A stretch of 5,434 nucleotides of DNA, taken from assembly GCA_049421205.1 (NCBI GenBank), contig JBMSMQ010000048.1, positions 1 to 5,434 of the forward strand. Direction: 5' to 3'. This document shows, piece after piece, positions 1 to 5,434 of the stretch. The stretch's first letter is position 1. Each line of letters opens with the position of its first letter. The DNA comes from JAFMIT01 sp049421205 (GTDB lineage Bacteria > Actinomycetota > Actinomycetes > S36-B12 > UBA5976). Under the pieces are notes generated by a model. The model saw only the letters and a program-made list of their open reading frames with translations. It had not been told where the DNA came from and made no database searches. The position numbers and the translations under genes were made by a program.

Positions 1-300
1 ATAGCAAAGAGTAGTGATCTCGCTTTGAGACAGACAAAAGTTTTCTATTTGAAAGACTCATTTGGAATTTCTACGGGTTACTCTCTCACTAGAACAACAC
101 GTGGAGTCGTAGCATTCGATGTGAAGTGCACTCATAACGGTGTACCAACCAATGTGAGTGGAATGCAATTGAAATGTCCAGCTCACGGGTCAATTTTCGA
201 TCCCGAAACGGGACAAGTTATTCGTGGACCAGCTGTAGAGCCTCTAAAGAGCTATAAAACCGTTGAGTCTGACGGGGAAATCAGAATAATTATTTCTTAA
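1..300 (+). CDS. Rieske [2Fe-2S] domain protein, 3' part only
   Basis: The reading frame is open from the first base, so the gene starts upstream of the window; 99 codons are visible before TAA. The Rieske cluster-binding motif is complete: CTH at visible residues 43-45 and CPAH at 59-62, followed by GS-x-FD and a TG...GPA..PL ending typical of the fold. Two Cys and two His would bind a [2Fe-2S] cluster, so an electron-transfer role is expected. The extra disulfide Cys pair of cytochrome bc-type Rieske proteins (CTHxGC, CPCHGS) is absent, with Val48 and Ala61 in those positions. Any Tat signal or membrane anchor would lie outside the window. A TTG at 25 could serve as a start but would cut off the residues before it, which read as ordinary Rieske N-terminal sequence. 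The 3' end overlaps the convergent DUF1501 gene by 11 bp. The domain call is firm; the partner is unknown. Confidence 0.88.
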   Translation: MAKSSDLALRQTKVFYLKDSFGISTGYSLTRTTRGVVAFDVKCTHNGVPTNVSGMQLKCPAHGSIFDPETGQVIRGPAVEPLKSYKTVESDGEIRIIIS

Positions 301-1939
301 TCTTGTAACCAACTGGACACTTGGGATTTGTTCCAGTGACTTTAATTGTCTTGCCGTTCTTGACGCATGTAATGGTTTTCTTCTTACTTGATACTGATTT
401 CACCATTGGCGGACTAGATGGTGTCGGTGATTGAGATGGTGTAACGGTAATCGACGGGCTTGGTGATGGACTAAGCGATGGTGAAGCGCTCGGACTTGGA
501 GAGCTCGAAGGTGTGGGAAGAACCATTTCAGCTGCGCTCATGGAAGCTGATGCCGACGGAGATGCACTGGCGGCAGCTACTGGCGCTGCTGTTGGAAGCA
601 GGCTCATGTCGTATGAAACATTTCCTAGAGCATCTCGAACGTTCTTTGGGAAATTTGCTGGAAGCGGAGTTTCTGAAAGGTGTTTCATAACTGAGAGAAC
701 TTCCGGCCTAAAGTTCGGAAATACTTGCTCTGCTCCTTGTGCAGTTACTCCTGCTCTACGAGTGAGAATTTCTGTAAGGAGGCTTCGGTAATCTGCAGTG
801 ACTACAAGATCTCCATCTTTAAGTTGCTTGTCATCTAGGCCTGGGAACCTGCCATGTATTTTGCCGCCATTAACTCCACCACCTGCGACAAAGGTGCTTG
901 TTCCCCAGCCATGCTCAGTTCCCGTTGATTGATTTTCGCTAACTCGTCTTCCAAATTCGGTCACAGTCACAACGGTCACTCGTGACCACAGCACTCCTAG
1001 ATCTTCACGGAAGGATGCAATGGAACCTGCGAGATCTGCAAGGTAAGAAGAGAGCCAGCCATTTTCAAGAGTGCCCATATTTGCGTGCATATCCCAATCA
1101 CCTTGAAATTCAACATCGACCGCGCGCACACCAATACCTGCCTTCAAGAGAGCAGCTACATCTCTCAATCTTTGCCCCGTTCCGGTATTCGGATAGGTGA
1201 CTGTGGTCTGTTGAGCACCCGCTTTCGCAATTTGGTCGAGCGCTTGAATTGTGGACTTTGCTTGAGTTGCCCAGACATTTGTCCATCGACCATGTGTCTC
1301 GTCTATGAAGCCGGCCAAATCCTCTGCTCTAAAGCCGTAGATGGAATCAAGTCTAAAATTATTGATCGCATTTACATTAACTGGCGCAACTTTTCCACCA
1401 ACAAGTTGCTTTGTAGTCGAGCCAATTCCTACGGACTGAACTACGGAACCACTTCCTGTTACGTCTAAGAATCGAGCCATCCAGCCGCTGCGCTTGTCTT
1501 TCTCTCCATAAGCGGCGTAAGCAACATCAGAGATTTCATCAAAGTGGCTTCGTGAATGTGTAGGTGCGCCAATTGTGTTGACGATTGCGAGTTCTTTTGC
1601 CTGCCACAAGGGCAACAATCTCTTCAATGAAGGGTGAAGTCCAAACTCCCGATCTAGCGGTAGCAAGCTTGCATTAGGAATAAAGATCTGACCTCTCACT
1701 TTACGCATCAAGTTTTCATCCGTTGGAACTACTGCACTCAGGCCGTCGAAGCCACCTCGTAAAACGAGCGTCACAACAACATCCGGCACCTCCGTTGTCG
1801 AAGCTGCAAAGGTGTATCGAATTCCATTTGCAGAGAGGATTGTCATACCGCCAAATAGGGCCATTCCGCGTAGAAATTGTCGACGTGTGAATCCTTCACG
1901 ACCTTCGGGGCAGCGTTCGATTGCTTCTTCTGTGATCAT
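290..1939 (-). CDS. DUF1501 family protein, Tat-exported, with Ser/Pro linker and C-terminal two-Cys module
   Basis: This 549-residue protein has four parts. Residues 1-46 are a twin-arginine signal (TRRQFLRG at 18-25, then a hydrophobic stretch ending near FAAS). Residues about 53-420 are the DUF1501 domain: LRGGFDGL (60-67), LHPSL (101-105), HSRSHFD (128-134), DWDMH (281-285), TEFGRR (327-332), GTEHGWG (340-346) and HGRFPGL (362-368). Residues about 453-513 are a Ser/Pro/Ala linker, and 518-549 a small module with Cys525 and Cys541 ending in YKIKK. As I recall, DUF1501 belongs to the alkaline-phosphatase-like superfamily, so the Asp/His motifs may bind metal; no substrate is established. 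The usual Asp of G-x-DHG is Glu342 here. The domain alone is about 400 residues; the linker and module are additions. The start is fixed by the ATGA overlap with DUF1800 and a GGAG site 6 bases upstream, implying translational coupling. The 3' end overlaps the Rieske gene. Confidence 0.93.
   Translation of the reverse strand: MITEEAIERCPEGREGFTRRQFLRGMALFGGMTILSANGIRYTFAASTTEVPDVVVTLVLRGGFDGLSAVVPTDENLMRKVRGQIFIPNASLLPLDREFGLHPSLKRLLPLWQAKELAIVNTIGAPTHSRSHFDEISDVAYAAYGEKDKRSGWMARFLDVTGSGSVVQSVGIGSTTKQLVGGKVAPVNVNAINNFRLDSIYGFRAEDLAGFIDETHGRWTNVWATQAKSTIQALDQIAKAGAQQTTVTYPNTGTGQRLRDVAALLKAGIGVRAVDVEFQGDWDMHANMGTLENGWLSSYLADLAGSIASFREDLGVLWSRVTVVTVTEFGRRVSENQSTGTEHGWGTSTFVAGGGVNGGKIHGRFPGLDDKQLKDGDLVVTADYRSLLTEILTRRAGVTAQGAEQVFPNFRPEVLSVMKHLSETPLPANFPKNVRDALGNVSYDMSLLPTAAPVAAASASPSASASMSAAEMVLPTPSSSPSPSASPSLSPSPSPSITVTPSQSPTPSSPPMVKSVSSKKKTITCVKNGKTIKVTGTNPKCPVGYKIKK
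293..388 (-). other. C-terminal two-Cys module of DUF1501 protein
   Basis: This stretch encodes residues 518-549, beginning SKKKTITCVKNGKTIKV and ending NPKCPVGYKIKK. Cys525 and Cys541 are 16 residues apart and, outside the cytoplasm, could form a disulfide. The module is Lys-rich and follows directly on the Ser/Pro linker, as a separately folding tail would. Short modules of this type recur, in my recollection, at the ends of secreted proteins of freshwater actinobacteria; a role in surface retention is inferred. Confidence 0.6.
410..574 (-). repeat. Ser/Pro/Ala low-complexity linker in DUF1501 protein
   Basis: This stretch encodes residues 456-510, made almost only of Ser, Pro, Ala and Thr, with runs such as PSPSASPSLSPSPSPS. 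The DNA shows short imperfect repeats (for example gatggtgt at 418-425 and again at 435-442 on the plus strand) that come from the repeated Pro/Ser codons. Such linkers usually act as extended spacers spanning the cell wall. Linker length may vary between strains. Confidence 0.8.
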
Positions 1940-3519
1940 CGCAGACTCCAGACTGGTAATTGGAAAATTAAACGAGCAATCAATCCAGAAATATCACTGT
2001 AGTAACTAGCCAGGTTTGGGTTAGCTCCGTAAGCCTTCATGACGGCATTACGAACGGAGACACGATCCGCGCTTCCAAGTTCTTTGAAGAGAAGCGTTTG
2101 TGAGATCTGATCAATTTGACGATCAAGGTTAGTTTCACGCACCGGCAATAAAGTCTCCCAATTGGGACGATTCCACGTATTCCCACGCACAAAATTGCCG
2201 TAGATGTTCCATCGCACTACTTGATAGTTGGCATTCACCCAACTTGCGGCAATATCGGGATATCCATCTGGAAATGGCCATGCCAAAGGTACATGGCCCA
2301 TTCGCGATAATTCATCCCTGGAAATGTTGGAGATGAATGCAAAATTCTTGGTGATTCCAGGCCAGGTTCCGAGGTTCGAGAAATTTGGCCATATCTCCAG
2401 AGCACGAGCAACTGATATGTAATCTTCTCCGGGCCGCTTTAACTTGGTGCCAATTGCGTTTTTAAAGTCAGAGTGCTTGTAGACAGCTCGCAAGGTCGTT
2501 TTGATATCTCCATCAGAAGAGGAATATGTAGCAGCAATATCATTGATGAATTTTTGAGATGGGGCATCCTCAACGAAACGTCGGCCAAGTTTCAACGCGA
2601 TAGTTTTGGCAGTCTCTGGGTGAGTAGCGAGATAGTTCAACAGGGACTTGATTGCAGGAAGTACTTCAGAGGCTGATGAGACAGTTTTCTGCCAACCCAT
2701 AATCTTAAAGGTTCCGTAGTTCTGTCGTTGTTCATGCAGCATTGTCGCGAACGGAGCAACATCAATGAGTGTTGCATTTCCGTTGAGTCTAGGCTTTCTT
2801 CCACGTTGGTAGTAACGCTCCGGCCATTTCACTCTCAATCCAGAGAATAATTTCGCAGCATCTATGAGATCAGCTTGCGTGTAGCCTGCCTTTGGAGTGA
2901 CGGTATGCAGCTCTAGAAGTTCTCGACCATAATTTTCGTTTGGAAGTTCCTTACTGCTTAATTCGCCATCAAGGTAAACAATCATGGCTGGGTGAAGCGC
3001 GGAGGCTTGCAAAATATCCTCGAATTTACTCAGAGAGTATTCGCGTATTACTTGTTTGTTCCAATCATTCGTATGCCAATCAAGATGGCCATCCTTCGTG
3101 TCATCACCCAAAGTTGTAATATTGAAATGATCGTGCCAAAACTCGACCATCATCTCGAAAATCTGACGATTTGAATGTGCCTGTCGGATTAGTGTGTAAA
3201 GATGCAGAACTCGCCCCGACATCCAATTGGAGTTGAAAATCTGACCTTTTGTTATGTCACCTTCAGATTCAGCAAGGGGGAAAAGAAAATTAACGTCTTT
3301 ATGAATGTAATTGAACATATCCCACTTGGCGAGGAACTCGTCGACTTTGGAATCGCTTATAGAAAGATGGTCGAGTTGTTTCTCAAACCAAGCGTCTTCT
3401 CCAGATTTACGAACTTCGGTGACTAACTCTTTGGTGGGTCCGTAGGTAAACCTTTGCAAAAGATGAATTACGGAATCACTGGATGGGGCTGTAGCGCCCG
3501 AGGCCCAGCTAGATTGCAT
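1936..3519 (-). CDS. DUF1800 family protein, no signal peptide
   Basis: This 527-residue protein carries DUF1800 motifs along its whole length: HLLQRFTYGPT (19-29), EFWHDHF (126-132), NENYGRELLELHTV (194-207), AGYTQADLIDAAKLFSG (211-227), HPETAKTIALKLGRRFV (300-316), KRPGEDYISVARAL (361-374), and MGHVPLAWPFPDGYPD near 407-422. Its length is normal for the family, and no break is seen. DUF1800 is a recurrent genomic partner of DUF1501, but no biochemical activity is established to my knowledge. The N-terminus (MQSSWASGATAPSSD) is neither basic nor hydrophobic, so it has no Sec or Tat signal. An in-frame TAA four codons upstream of the ATG rules out a longer form. The gene starts 19 bases after the M6-like gene stops and ends in an ATGA overlap with DUF1501. 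No good Shine-Dalgarno site precedes it; a TAATCT hexamer 6 bases before ATG could be a leaderless -10 element. Export by hitch-hiking on DUF1501 is an inference. Confidence 0.93.
   Translation of the reverse strand: MQSSWASGATAPSSDSVIHLLQRFTYGPTKELVTEVRKSGEDAWFEKQLDHLSISDSKVDEFLAKWDMFNYIHKDVNFLFPLAESEGDITKGQIFNSNWMSGRVLHLYTLIRQAHSNRQIFEMMVEFWHDHFNITTLGDDTKDGHLDWHTNDWNKQVIREYSLSKFEDILQASALHPAMIVYLDGELSSKELPNENYGRELLELHTVTPKAGYTQADLIDAAKLFSGLRVKWPERYYQRGRKPRLNGNATLIDVAPFATMLHEQRQNYGTFKIMGWQKTVSSASEVLPAIKSLLNYLATHPETAKTIALKLGRRFVEDAPSQKFINDIAATYSSSDGDIKTTLRAVYKHSDFKNAIGTKLKRPGEDYISVARALEIWPNFSNLGTWPGITKNFAFISNISRDELSRMGHVPLAWPFPDGYPDIAASWVNANYQVVRWNIYGNFVRGNTWNRPNWETLLPVRETNLDRQIDQISQTLLFKELGSADRVSVRNAVMKAYGANPNLASYYSDISGLIARLIFQLPVWSLR
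1946..1949 (-). promoter_or_regulatory. Shine-Dalgarno site for DUF1501 inside the end of DUF1800
   Basis: On the minus strand, GGAG lies 6 bases before the DUF1501 ATG and within the last DUF1800 codons. Together with the ATGA overlap at 1936-1939 it fixes the start and indicates coupled translation. It is the only clear ribosome binding site among the three adjoining minus-strand starts visible here. Confidence 0.7.
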
Positions 3520-3525
3520 AGTCGT

Positions 3526-3534
3526 AGATTACTT
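3526..3534 (-). promoter_or_regulatory. Candidate leaderless -10 region before DUF1800
   Basis: The minus strand reads AAGTAATCT, then ACGACT, then the ATG. TAATCT fits the TAnnnT pattern of a -10 hexamer, and its 6-base distance to ATG would put the transcript start at or next to the start codon. The same 9-base word precedes the M6-like gene. No convincing -35 hexamer is seen 16-18 bases upstream, where the sequence is the end of the M6-like coding region. Confidence 0.3.
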
Positions 3535-3538
3535 TAAC

Positions 3539-5062
3539 TCAGGGATTTCGAGATACTTTTAACTTATCGAATTTTCCGTGGGCCAATAATTCAACTGTGA
3601 TTCCCTCATACGTTATCTTGTCGCCTTCATGAAGCAGGTAATCCATGCCAGGGCTGGCATAACATGAGAATGACTCGACGGGTCTTTCGTTAGGTGCAAG
3701 TGGAGTGAAGTACTCGTCTAGGTGGCCAAGATTTGAGTCATAAACATATGCAAGAACTCCATTACGTTCAGTATTTGTTAGGCACGCGAATTTAGTTTCA
3801 CGCCGAGATTCCAGAACCAACGCCTTCTTTTCAGATAGAGGAATAACCATAAGTTTGGTGCCTTTAGTCTCATTGTCTGTTAAGGGAATGAGAGTGATAT
3901 CTACACTTGTCAGATTAGCGAGAGTGCGGCAATAGACGCGACTTTCTGGCATCCAACCAACGAGAAATCTAATCCATCCGCCTAATTCACGCGCACCTTC
4001 GGTACTTCCATGAATTAAATAGGTGTGGAATGGCGTGGCAATTTTTGAGCCGCCGAATTTTCCAACTCCAAGTCCAACCATGTAGTGATACATCCACCAA
4101 GACCAAAAATTGCGATTGGAGTTGGGCTCTTCATTAAAAGTGCTGGGAATCGAGAATAGATCTATACGAGTTCCCTCACCTGTGACGTAATTCTTGACTA
4201 CGTCAAAACTATTGTTCCCTTTAATTCCGTATTCAATTATTTTCTGACCCTTAGGTAAAATGAATTGCACGCCTTGAATTCCAGTGAAATTGAAGTATTT
4301 GTCCGCTTCCGTAATTGCTTTCGTCCAGACGCTTTGTTGAGCGGTAGATGCAAATCCTTTGTTATCAGATACCGGAATTGCATAATCTGTCGAAAGACCG
4401 GGCATACGAATCCATTGGTCATGCACCTTCCATTGAATTTTTAATTGACCTTCGCTGGAATTATCAGCCCATTCTGATGCGAAATCCATCTGCTCTTGGG
4501 CTCGAGTCATATAGTTGGCTTCACCTGGAAGATCAGAGAAATCAAGAGGAATCAACGCCCATGTCACAACTCCCTTTCCTTGATAGAGGGGAGTTGGTGC
4601 CGGAAATCCAGATTTAGTTCCATCATTTCCAGATTGTTTAATTTTGCAAAGATCTACATTCTCGCTGGGGGTACTGGGCGATTCATACGATACTAATGAA
4701 GTTTTCTGTTTTACCCGAGTAGAAGAACCAGCATTCATACTTGGAGTTTGAGAGGGGGTCGGAATCGGAGTAGTCGATGGAGCCGAAGTTGCTGTTGGGT
4801 TAGGTGGAATTGACGCGGATGCTGTTGGGCTGGGAGATGGAATTGCTGAAGGCGTAACTTGAGGTGCCGCTTTTTTTATTGCTATACCCTTATTCCAAAC
4901 AAGCTTCTTGCCACTTTTAATGCATGTGAATGTTTTGCCATTTGAATTTCTTGTGATTCCAAGTTTGGCGCAGCTCGTTCCTGCTTTTGGTGGGGTCGCA
5001 GCAATGGCGGGAAGTATGGAGATAACAAGCAAGCTTGAGAGCAAAATCGCGATTCGCCGCAT
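3539..5062 (-). CDS. Secreted M6-like (immune-inhibitor-A-like) protein lacking the HExxH zinc motif
   Basis: Numbering is from ATG at 5062 (507 residues). A TTG at 5071 would add three residues; ATG is preferred because it gives a standard Sec signal, MRRIAILLSSLLVISILPAIA, cleaved near residue 21. A two-Cys module follows (Cys31, Cys47; TFTCIKSGKKLVW at 44-56), then a Ser/Pro/Thr linker (about 67-108). The rest resembles M6-type metalloprotease-like proteins: ALIPLDFSDLPG (169-180), SSEGQLKIQW (202-211), GGWIRFLVGWMP (361-372), VLESRR (416-421) and GVLAYVYDSNLGH (435-447). Where HExxHxxGL should sit, the sequence reads NFWSWWMYHYMVGLGV (318-333), so the zinc-binding His/Glu/His set is missing. 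Hydrolysis by the usual mechanism is therefore unlikely; a binding or scaffold role is inferred. Cys139, Cys378, Cys427 and Cys467 could form disulfides. It lies 66 bp after the DUF1905 gene and 19 bp before DUF1800. Family assignment rests on recalled motifs and is moderately sure; the gene and its secretion are well supported. Confidence 0.82.
   Translation of the reverse strand: MRRIAILLSSLLVISILPAIAATPPKAGTSCAKLGITRNSNGKTFTCIKSGKKLVWNKGIAIKKAAPQVTPSAIPSPSPTASASIPPNPTATSAPSTTPIPTPSQTPSMNAGSSTRVKQKTSLVSYESPSTPSENVDLCKIKQSGNDGTKSGFPAPTPLYQGKGVVTWALIPLDFSDLPGEANYMTRAQEQMDFASEWADNSSEGQLKIQWKVHDQWIRMPGLSTDYAIPVSDNKGFASTAQQSVWTKAITEADKYFNFTGIQGVQFILPKGQKIIEYGIKGNNSFDVVKNYVTGEGTRIDLFSIPSTFNEEPNSNRNFWSWWMYHYMVGLGVGKFGGSKIATPFHTYLIHGSTEGARELGGWIRFLVGWMPESRVYCRTLANLTSVDITLIPLTDNETKGTKLMVIPLSEKKALVLESRRETKFACLTNTERNGVLAYVYDSNLGHLDEYFTPLAPNERPVESFSCYASPGMDYLLHEGDKITYEGITVELLAHGKFDKLKVSRNP
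4739..4864 (-). repeat. Ser/Pro/Thr low-complexity linker in M6-like protein
   Basis: This stretch encodes about residues 67-108 (from ATG 5062), rich in Pro, Ser, Thr and Ala with little else. It separates the N-terminal two-Cys module from the M6-like domain, mirroring the arrangement at the other end of the DUF1501 protein. Confidence 0.75.
4880..4990 (-). other. N-terminal two-Cys module of M6-like protein
   Basis: This stretch encodes about 37 residues just after the signal peptide, containing KAGTSCAKLG and NGKTFTCIKSGKKLVWNKG. Cys31 and Cys47 (numbered from ATG 5062) are 16 residues apart. It is followed by the Ser/Pro/Thr linker. The central hairpin-like core resembles that of the DUF1501 C-terminal module, but the partner Cys lies on its N-terminal side here. 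Confidence 0.6.
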
Positions 5063-5070
5063 ATTGAGCA

Positions 5071-5079
5071 AGATTACTT
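5071..5079 (-). promoter_or_regulatory. Candidate leaderless -10 region before the M6-like gene
   Basis: The minus strand reads AAGTAATCT, then eight bases, then the ATG at 5062. TAATCT could be a -10 hexamer for a leaderless or nearly leaderless transcript. If the alternative TTG at 5071 were the start, the hexamer would overlap that codon, which favours the ATG if the promoter is real. The rest of the gap (5063-5128) shows no Shine-Dalgarno site, no strong -35 and no terminator hairpin. Confidence 0.3.
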
Positions 5080-5128
5080 AAGGATGATGAAAATAGGAAG
5101 GCTCTTCAGATACTAGCCAGTTATAGTT

Positions 5129-5434
5129 CTAAAGATTGGTTGGTTTCCCTAGATTAAAGTGAACTTTCAATCTATCTCCGACCATGAGATCTTGAGCTTT
5201 GCGAATTGAGTCCTTGATTGGAATGTAGTAACAGCCATCTTTTGGTATTAGCGCTGATTGAAAGTTCTGACCATTTACTTCGCCATGAATATGCACGACC
5301 CCCCAGCCATAGGACAACATTTGGGCTCTTTCCTTTATGAGAGCAGACTGAGTTGAATCCACCTTCACAAAATAGAAAGGAGCAGGTCCACGCCACTCAA
5401 ACATTTCGCCAGAGCAATTAAATTCATATTTCAT
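5129..5434 (-). CDS. DUF1905 domain protein
   Basis: This is a 101-residue protein whose ATG is the last three bases of the window. It matches DUF1905 as I recall it: FEWRGPAPFYFVKV (12-25), YGWG (42-45) before a beta segment, SALIPKDGCYYIPIK (60-74), then SIRKA (76-80) and the GD turn at 86-87 ahead of a closing beta strand. Members of this family are short all-beta cytoplasmic proteins with no assigned activity. No signal peptide or membrane segment is visible. The N-terminus (MKYEF) starts where family members usually do, so the protein is probably complete, although the upstream region and ribosome binding site cannot be seen. It points the same way as the M6-like gene, 66 bp upstream of its ATG, but nothing in the domain ties it to the secreted proteins. 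Whether it belongs to the same transcript is open. Confidence 0.85.
   Translation of the reverse strand: MKYEFNCSGEMFEWRGPAPFYFVKVDSTQSALIKERAQMLSYGWGVVHIHGEVNGQNFQSALIPKDGCYYIPIKDSIRKAQDLMVGDRLKVHFNLGKPTNL

Noticed and set aside
25..27. TTG as the start of the Rieske gene
   Set aside because: The frame is open to the window edge and the residues before TTG (AKSSDLAL) look like normal Rieske N-terminal sequence. The true start is more likely outside the window.
312..337. Inverted repeat ACTGGA/TCCAGT with a 14-base loop, as a terminator
   Set aside because: The stem is only 6 bp, the loop is long, no T-run follows directly on either strand, and the bases encode the conserved NPKCP part of the Cys module.
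410..574. DNA repeats in the linker region as a CRISPR-like or mobile-element repeat array
   Set aside because: The repeats are short, irregular and in register with codons for Ser and Pro. They are explained by the low-complexity protein.
1085..1468. A 127-codon open frame on the plus strand
   Set aside because: It lies wholly antisense within DUF1501, has no recognisable domain and no Shine-Dalgarno site, and the opposite strand has strong family motifs throughout. The other short plus-strand frames inside the cluster fail in the same way.
4871..4877. A7 tract on the coding strand of the M6-like gene, as a frameshift or phase-variation site
   Set aside because: The in-frame A-AAA-AAA could slip, but a -1 shift meets a stop after about two dozen codons, no stimulatory hairpin is evident, and Lys-Lys runs fit the basic module. 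Seven-base tracts are common at this base composition.
5119..5128. TATAAC on the minus strand as a -10 element for the M6-like gene
   Set aside because: It lies just after the DUF1905 stop, about 60 bases before the ATG, and no TTGACA-like hexamer is found 16-18 bases upstream.
1..5434. RNA genes, CRISPR arrays, insertion sequences, attachment sites
   Set aside because: The window is almost fully coding and no tRNA-like cloverleaf, terminal inverted repeats, transposase motifs or regular repeat-spacer pattern was seen by eye.

Overview
The window suggests an actinobacterium, most likely one of the small-genome freshwater lineages (Nanopelagicales/acI type). Three observations support this: base composition that looks below 50% GC by eye, secreted proteins with Ser/Pro/Thr-rich linkers, and short Cys-containing modules (cores TITCVKNGK and TFTCIKSGKKLVW) of a kind I associate with such genomes. 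The lineage is an inference from recalled family resemblance, not from a search.

Layout. At the left edge, the 3' end of a plus-strand gene encodes a Rieske [2Fe-2S] domain; its 5' end lies outside the window. It converges on, and overlaps by 11 bp, a minus-strand cluster that fills the rest. In transcription order (right to left) the cluster is: a DUF1905 protein (5434-5129); a secreted M6-like (immune-inhibitor-A-like) protein that has lost the HExxH zinc motif (5062-3539); a DUF1800 protein without a signal peptide (3519-1936); and a DUF1501 protein with a twin-arginine signal, a Ser/Pro linker and a C-terminal two-Cys module (1939-290). The last two share an ATGA stop/start overlap. No stretch over 300 bases lacks a gene; the longest gap is 66 bp.

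How the genes may work together. DUF1800 and DUF1501 proteins are a recurrent pair of unassigned function. Here only DUF1501 has an export signal, so DUF1800 either stays inside or is carried out by its partner. The M6-like protein and DUF1501 carry related Cys modules at opposite ends, each next to a Ser/Pro linker, which suggests both are displayed at the same surface. The M6-like and DUF1800 genes have the same 9-base word, including a possible -10 hexamer, just before their start codons and lack a clear Shine-Dalgarno site. DUF1501 instead has a good GGAG site. The candidate system is therefore a surface assembly of a protease-like protein without its catalytic motif, DUF1800 and DUF1501. 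Its biochemical role cannot be read from the sequence.
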